Source of the DNA: Methyloglobulus sp.
GTDB taxonomy: Bacteria > Pseudomonadota > Gammaproteobacteria > Methylococcales > Methylomonadaceae
Assembly (NCBI GenBank): GCA_013140405.1
Contig: JABFSV010000253.1
Span: 1 to 17,224 of the forward strand
Direction: 5' to 3'
Length of the DNA stretch: 17,224 nucleotides
Shown one piece after another: positions 13,515 to 17,224 of this stretch. A program made the position numbers and the translations under genes. The notes under the pieces were generated by a model, which saw only the letters and a program-made list of their open reading frames with translations, searched no databases and was not told where the DNA came from. The number at the start of each line of letters is the position of its first letter. Within the stretch, counting starts at the first letter, position 1.

Positions 13515-13736
13515 TTATTCTCCTGAATCTAAACGTTTTGCGCGTAAGGTTACGGGGAAATCCGGTTGTGCTTGTGGTTCAAAATAATAAGTCGAACCGT
13601 CACTGAGCAACACTTCGCCACCCCATTTGTCAGGGCTATCGAATTCAACAGATTCCGCCACTTCTTCCAAATCCTTTTTGGGTACGTAGAAGACTAATTT
13701 GCCTTCGGCATTCTTTTTCAACATGACACTAGGCAT
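13515..13736 (-). CDS. nifT: NifT/FixU protein
   Basis: A 73-residue NifT/FixU homologue: MPSVMLKKNAEGKLVFYVPK, then KWGGEVLLSDGSTYYFEP and the short basic end. This is the normal size and place, directly after nifK, for this small beta-rich protein of unknown biochemical function; deletion has little effect in studied diazotrophs. GGAG lies upstream of the ATG. A strong stem-loop separates it from nifK. Confidence 0.95.
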   Translation of the reverse strand: MPSVMLKKNAEGKLVFYVPKKDLEEVAESVEFDSPDKWGGEVLLSDGSTYYFEPQAQPDFPVTLRAKRLDSGE

Positions 13737-13762
13737 TGGATTCTCCGTTTACACGCGATTAA

Positions 13763-13791
13763 ATGCAGGGGCGTATTGAGCGCCCCTGCAT
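13763..13791. repeat. Stem-loop between nifK and nifT
   Basis: ATGCAGGGGCG (13763-13773) and CGCCCCTGCAT (13781-13791) form a perfect, GC-rich 11-bp stem with a 7-base loop. On the nif (minus) strand it follows the nifK stop by about a dozen bases, with no uridine tract after it. It is more likely a 3' stabiliser of the nifHDK mRNA or a partial terminator limiting the downstream genes than a full stop. Confidence 0.65.
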
Positions 13792-13803
13792 ACTATGGTT
13801 GAC

Positions 13804-15375
13804 TTAACGAATCAAATCGTAGTTATAGTCCGTAGTGCCCATGCCTTTGGTTTCCTTATCCAATTGCTCAAGCACTGCATTAACCAAGGTAGTCAGCATA
13901 TAAATAGCGCCTTCATAACCCAAGGTTGTCATTCTGTGCAGGTGATGCCTGTCAAAGATTGGGAAGCCAATGCGGATTAACGGCACTTCAAACTCTTCAC
14001 CTTTATAGAAGGTATCCCGTTGGATAAACTTGCCATAAGAGTTACCGATCATGAAGTCTGGTTTATTGGTGAATACCAATGACCGGAAATGCCATAGATC
14101 CCGTCCAATATGGACTTCTGTTTTTTGGCCATAAGGTGAATCTTTGCACATCTTATCCATTGCTTTCAACCAGCGTTTGTTCGCGTGGTTGCACAATACA
14201 TCGGTCGGTTCAGCGCCCATTTCCAGCAGGAATTTAGTCATGCCCATGACAAAATCCGCATCGCCATACAAGGAAAACTTTTTGCCGTGCATCCAGGTGT
14301 GTGAGTCGGTCATCATGTCAACCAAGCGACCACGCTCCAGTTCTAATGAAGCTGGAATCGGTTTTCCGGTGAGTTCAGAGATTTTCATCAGGAACTCATC
14401 AGTCCACTCCAGACCCATTGGGATGTTGATGGCTGTAGCTGGTTGATGCCAGATGTTTTGCACAAACTTTTTGGTTTTTTCCAACTGCCAAGGTTGTAAC
14501 AAAAGGGTATCAATCGCGTTTGGCGAATCTTTCACTTCAGCTTGCGTGGTACCACCGGCATACATGCGAAATGTGCCATCTGCTGGCGTATCCAACACTT
14601 CGGACGGATCACTCATTAAGGTGTAATCAACACCCATTTCCTTCATCATGCGGTGCATGACCCGGTAGTTACCCAGATAGGTTTCAAAACCTGGCACGAG
14701 ATTAATCTTACCGTTGGAACCGACTTTTTTGTCATCCATGAAGTTAAGGGTGAAAAAACGCAGCATACCTTCAAACATGTTATCCCAGCCAGTGGTATGG
14801 CTGCCGACAAAACTAGGCGTATGGGCATAAGGTGTAGGAAATTCCTGCTCGATATGTCCTGCTTTTTTGGCGTTATTGATAAAAGCATTCAAGTCGTCAC
14901 CAATAACTTCCGCCATACAAGTCGTCGATACGGCTATTATTTCTGGCTTGTATAAAGCTTTGGCATTTTCAAGGCCAGCAAACATGTTCTTCTGACCACC
15001 GAATACCGCTGCATCTTCAGTCATTGAGTCGGATACGCAGGCAACCGGCTCTTTAAAATGACGGTTAAAGTAGGTACGGAAATAGGCCACGCAACCTTGT
15101 GAACCGTGGACATAAGGCATGGTTTTTTCAAACCCTAATGCACAAAGTACAGCGCCCAATGGTTGGCAGGCTTTTGCCGGATTAACCGTTAATGCTTCAC
15201 GGTTAAAATTAAGCTCTTGGTATTCTTTGGTCGTCGTCCATTGGAAGACTTCATCAATGGTTTCCTGGGGGTGACGCTCTTCGTAAGCTTCACGTTTGTT
15301 TGCCAGACTTTCCTTATATTCATCATTACGGAATAAAGGGTAGCTGGGTTGAATGTTATCGACTTCTTGACTCAT
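13804..15375 (-). CDS. nifK: Nitrogenase MoFe protein beta subunit
   Basis: Beta subunit of dinitrogenase; with NifD it forms the alpha2-beta2 MoFe protein that reduces N2. The 523 residues equal the usual length of the Azotobacter-type long-N-terminus subunit. P-cluster ligands fall at exactly the Azotobacter positions: Cys70 in PAKACQPLG, Cys95 in GSQGCVAYF and Cys153 in STTCMAEVIGDD. YFRTYFNRHFKEP and the C-terminal DYNYDLIR are typical. AGGAG precedes the ATG. The gap to nifD, 169 bases, is filled mostly by an inverted-repeat element. Molybdenum (not VnfK/AnfK) type is supported by length and the matching NifD partner. Confidence 0.98.
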   Translation of the reverse strand: MSQEVDNIQPSYPLFRNDEYKESLANKREAYEERHPQETIDEVFQWTTTKEYQELNFNREALTVNPAKACQPLGAVLCALGFEKTMPYVHGSQGCVAYFRTYFNRHFKEPVACVSDSMTEDAAVFGGQKNMFAGLENAKALYKPEIIAVSTTCMAEVIGDDLNAFINNAKKAGHIEQEFPTPYAHTPSFVGSHTTGWDNMFEGMLRFFTLNFMDDKKVGSNGKINLVPGFETYLGNYRVMHRMMKEMGVDYTLMSDPSEVLDTPADGTFRMYAGGTTQAEVKDSPNAIDTLLLQPWQLEKTKKFVQNIWHQPATAINIPMGLEWTDEFLMKISELTGKPIPASLELERGRLVDMMTDSHTWMHGKKFSLYGDADFVMGMTKFLLEMGAEPTDVLCNHANKRWLKAMDKMCKDSPYGQKTEVHIGRDLWHFRSLVFTNKPDFMIGNSYGKFIQRDTFYKGEEFEVPLIRIGFPIFDRHHLHRMTTLGYEGAIYMLTTLVNAVLEQLDKETKGMGTTDYNYDLIR

Positions 15376-15427
15376 GATAATCTCCTACGCGCCACTAATC
15401 TGTGGACGACGTTTTGAAGGAAAAAAG

Positions 15428-15511
15428 TGTAGGTTGGGATGATGCATCCAAGGCAACACAGGTGCATCAAGAAACTCCGCTTTTGGGCTTCTTACCTTAG
15501 CCCAACCTACA
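15428..15511. mobile_element. MITE-like inverted-repeat element between nifD and nifK
   Basis: Perfect 11-base terminal inverted repeats, TGTAGGTTGGG (15428-15438) and CCCAACCTACA (15501-15511), bound an 84-base element with no coding capacity. The inner part also carries a GATGCATC-centred dyad and CTTCTTACCTTAGCCCAAC. The latter, inverted, loosely matches the repeats at 4858-4884 and 5633-5659. Size and structure fit a non-autonomous short repeat that inserted into the nifDK gap; a folded RNA hairpin would form in the mRNA. No target-site duplication is obvious. Confidence 0.55.
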
Positions 15512-15544
15512 ACTTCGTTTATACTTCGCGGTTAAAATCCAGGC

Positions 15545-17026
15545 TTATGCGCTGGCTGCAACAGCTACCTTTGAAGTGTCATCTGTTTTCCAGGGCACTT
15601 TCACTTGCTTCCAGCACGGGTTATTCAAGGTCATGTCCATATCACGGGCGAAGATGGCAAAGCCGTCATAACCGTGATACGGGCCTGAATAATCCCAGGA
15701 GTGCATTTGCCGGAATGGGATACCCATTTTTTGGAAAATGTACTTTTCCTTGATACCGGAACCGATCAAGTCAGGTTGCACCTTCTTGACGAATTCTTCA
15801 AACTCATAGCCAGTGACATCATCATAAATCAATGTCGCATTGCCCATTTCTTTGATAGTGCGGTCATAATCGTCGTTATGCCCGAATTCATAACCCGTAC
15901 CGACCACTTCCATACCTAAGTCTTCATAAGCACCGATCACGTGACGTGGACGTAAGCCACCGACGTACAACATCACGCGTTTGCCTTGCAGACGTGGTTT
16001 GTATTTGGCAATAACCGCGTCGTATTCCGATTGATATTTGGCGATAACTTTTTCAGCGCCTGCCATAATCGTTTCATCAAAGTGTGAAGCGATTTTGCGT
16101 AACGATTCGGCGATTTTGGTTGGGCCAAAGAAGTTGTACTCAATCCAGGGGATTTTGTACTTTTCTTCCATGTGCCGGGCAATGTAGTTCATTGAACGGT
16201 AGCAATGGATCAAATTCAGTTTGACCTTAGGGGTCTTTTCCATCTCAGCAATGGTACCGTCACCAGACCACTGGGCAACCACACGCAAGCCCATTTCTTC
16301 CAGTAAAGTACGTGAAGCCCAAGCATCGCCACCAATGTTGTAGTCACCAATAACGGCGACATCGTAAGGTGTGGTCGGGAAACTTTCATCACCATCACGG
16401 TTTTCCAATACCCAGTCCCGGATCGCATCATTCGCAATATGATGGCCTAACGATTGTGATACGCCGCGAAAGCCTTCACAACGCACTGGAACGACTGGCT
16501 TGCCGATTTCCTTATTGGCTTTTTTAGCAACCGCTTCAATATCATCACCAATCAAACCGATTGGGCATTCTGATTGGATACTGATCCCTTTGTTAAGCGG
16601 GAATAATTCTTCGATTTCGTTCATTATTTTGGCTAGCTTTTTATCACCGCCAAAAACAATGTCTTTTTCCTGGAAATCGGACGTAAAATTCATGGTGCCG
16701 AACGTATTGACACCTGTCGTGCCAACATAATAGTTACGGCGACCCGCGCGGGAATACTGCCCGCAACCTACTGGGCCGTGCGAGATATGTATCATATCTT
16801 TAATCGGCCCCCAAACCACACCCTTTGATCCTGCATAAGCACAACCACGGATGGTCATTACGCCAGGTTGGGATTTACGGTTTGAAGTAATACATTTGTT
16901 TGATTTTTCCAAAGATTGATCGTTGACGGCTAAATGTTTAGCGCGATCTTTCCTTGCTTGTTCTGGATAGACTTCTAGCACTTCTTGGATAAGCGCTTCG
17001 GTCTCTTCTCTTGTTAGAGCTGCCAT
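15545..17026 (-). CDS. nifD: Nitrogenase MoFe protein alpha subunit
   Basis: Alpha subunit of dinitrogenase carrying FeMo-cofactor. It is 493 residues, one more than Azotobacter vinelandii. P-cluster ligands Cys62 (RGCAYAG), Cys88 (GPVGCGQYS) and Cys154 (SECPIGLIG), and cofactor ligands Cys275 (LIHCYRS) and His442 ([13 protein letters not shown]), are all present at the standard numbers. So are Arg96, Gln191, His195 and Arg359 around the active site. No deviation suggests an alternative nitrogenase. AGGAG lies upstream of the ATG. The first gene of the operon, nifH, is 100 bases upstream with a hairpin in between. Confidence 0.99.
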   Translation of the reverse strand: MAALTREETEALIQEVLEVYPEQARKDRAKHLAVNDQSLEKSNKCITSNRKSQPGVMTIRGCAYAGSKGVVWGPIKDMIHISHGPVGCGQYSRAGRRNYYVGTTGVNTFGTMNFTSDFQEKDIVFGGDKKLAKIMNEIEELFPLNKGISIQSECPIGLIGDDIEAVAKKANKEIGKPVVPVRCEGFRGVSQSLGHHIANDAIRDWVLENRDGDESFPTTPYDVAVIGDYNIGGDAWASRTLLEEMGLRVVAQWSGDGTIAEMEKTPKVKLNLIHCYRSMNYIARHMEEKYKIPWIEYNFFGPTKIAESLRKIASHFDETIMAGAEKVIAKYQSEYDAVIAKYKPRLQGKRVMLYVGGLRPRHVIGAYEDLGMEVVGTGYEFGHNDDYDRTIKEMGNATLIYDDVTGYEFEEFVKKVQPDLIGSGIKEKYIFQKMGIPFRQMHSWDYSGPYHGYDGFAIFARDMDMTLNNPCWKQVKVPWKTDDTSKVAVAASA

Positions 17027-17085
17027 GATTGTCTCCTACTTATGCCGTGGGTAATCCCCCAACAGACAGGTTTTAGGACAGGGAT

Positions 17086-17115
17086 CTGTAGAGACGAAAA
17101 ATTTCGTCTCTACAG
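17086..17115. repeat. Perfect palindromic hairpin between nifH and nifD
   Basis: CTGTAGAGACGAAA (17086-17099) and TTTCGTCTCTACAG (17102-17115) form a perfect 14-bp stem with a two-base centre, about a dozen bases after the nifH stop. In the mRNA this could protect the 3' end of nifH transcripts or cause partial termination, raising NifH over NifDK. It may also be a copy of a dispersed repeat. Confidence 0.7.
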
Positions 17116-17126
17116 GTTTTCATTTT

Positions 17127-17224
17127 TTAAGCGACTGCTTCAGCAGCTGCAGTTTTACCAATAATTGACTCGTCTTCTTGGTCGATAATACCGAATTCCA
17201 TCATCAACTCTTCCAGTTCATCCA
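17127..17224 (-). CDS. nifH: Nitrogenase Fe protein, C-terminal end
   Basis: Only the last 31 codons are present; the rest lies beyond the right edge. The translation DELEELMMEFGIIDQEDESI ending IIGKTAAAEAVA is the characteristic C-terminus of NifH (dinitrogenase reductase), the ATP-dependent electron donor to NifDK. The stop is at 17127-17129. Position upstream of nifD in the same direction confirms the standard nifHDK order. The nif promoter and its sigma54/NifA sites are outside the window. Confidence 0.93.
   Translation of the reverse strand, partial: DELEELMMEFGIIDQEDESIIGKTAAAEAVA

Noticed and set aside
14560..14585. Possible sigma54 promoter TGGCAC on the minus strand inside nifK
   Set aside because: TGGCAC is present, but the downstream GC element is not at the required spacing and the site is inside conserved coding sequence.
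1..17224. CRISPR array, tRNA, rRNA, integrase or transposase genes
   Set aside because: No regularly spaced repeats, no tRNA-like cloverleaf that I could see, and no reading frame with integrase or transposase motifs in any frame.

Overview
The window looks like part of a proteobacterial chromosome from a nitrogen fixer. The nif gene order, NifD/NifK residue numbering that matches Azotobacter vinelandii, an LRV-type Fe-S protein and a cytochrome P460 together suggest a gammaproteobacterium, most likely a Methylomonas/Methylobacter-like methanotroph. This assignment is inference from protein features; no methane-oxidation gene is in view.

Layout. (1) 1-1472, minus strand: 5' part of gltB (glutamate synthase large subunit), running off the left edge, with a good sigma70-like promoter near 1581-1609. 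(2) about 1717-6865: an accessory block. It holds a RHH antitoxin with a MazF-type toxin whose C-terminus is missing, a cytochrome P460 gene bounded by two ~90-bp direct repeats, an AT-rich overlapping gene pair (nucleotidyltransferase-like protein + DUF262 protein) that looks like an undescribed defence system, a Phd/PIN toxin-antitoxin pair, a RHH/PIN pair with a perfect palindromic operator, a REP-like repeat and the 3' remnant of a PA0069-type radical SAM gene. (3) 6995-8473, plus strand: exonuclease III (xthA) and a uracil-DNA-glycosylase-family Fe-S protein, both base-excision-repair enzymes. (4) 8493-17224, minus strand: a long co-directional block, read from the right edge as nifH (end only), nifD, nifK, nifT, a 2[4Fe-4S] ferredoxin, a NifY/NafY-type FeMo-cofactor-binding protein, an 88-aa unknown, the LRV Fe-S protein, a 320-aa unknown, a Nif11 protein, then a 147-aa unknown and a GlcF-type Fe-S protein.

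How the parts work together. nifHDK encode nitrogenase. NifY probably handles FeMo-cofactor or apo-NifDK, the ferredoxin is a likely electron donor, and nifT, the 88-aa gene, LRV, the 320-aa gene and nif11 are nif accessory genes of poorly known role. Genes from nifT to the 320-aa gene are packed within a few bases or overlap. The junctions nifH/nifD, nifD/nifK and nifK/nifT instead each carry a large inverted repeat, which could tune subunit ratios by mRNA processing or partial termination. GltB draws on the glutamine made from fixed ammonium, so it fits the theme, but the accessory and repair genes separate it from nif.

The most interesting novelty candidates are the NTase-like/DUF262 pair at 3138-4791, the P460 3'-end duplication fused to the MazF gene at 2242-2330, and the repeat insertions between nif structural genes.
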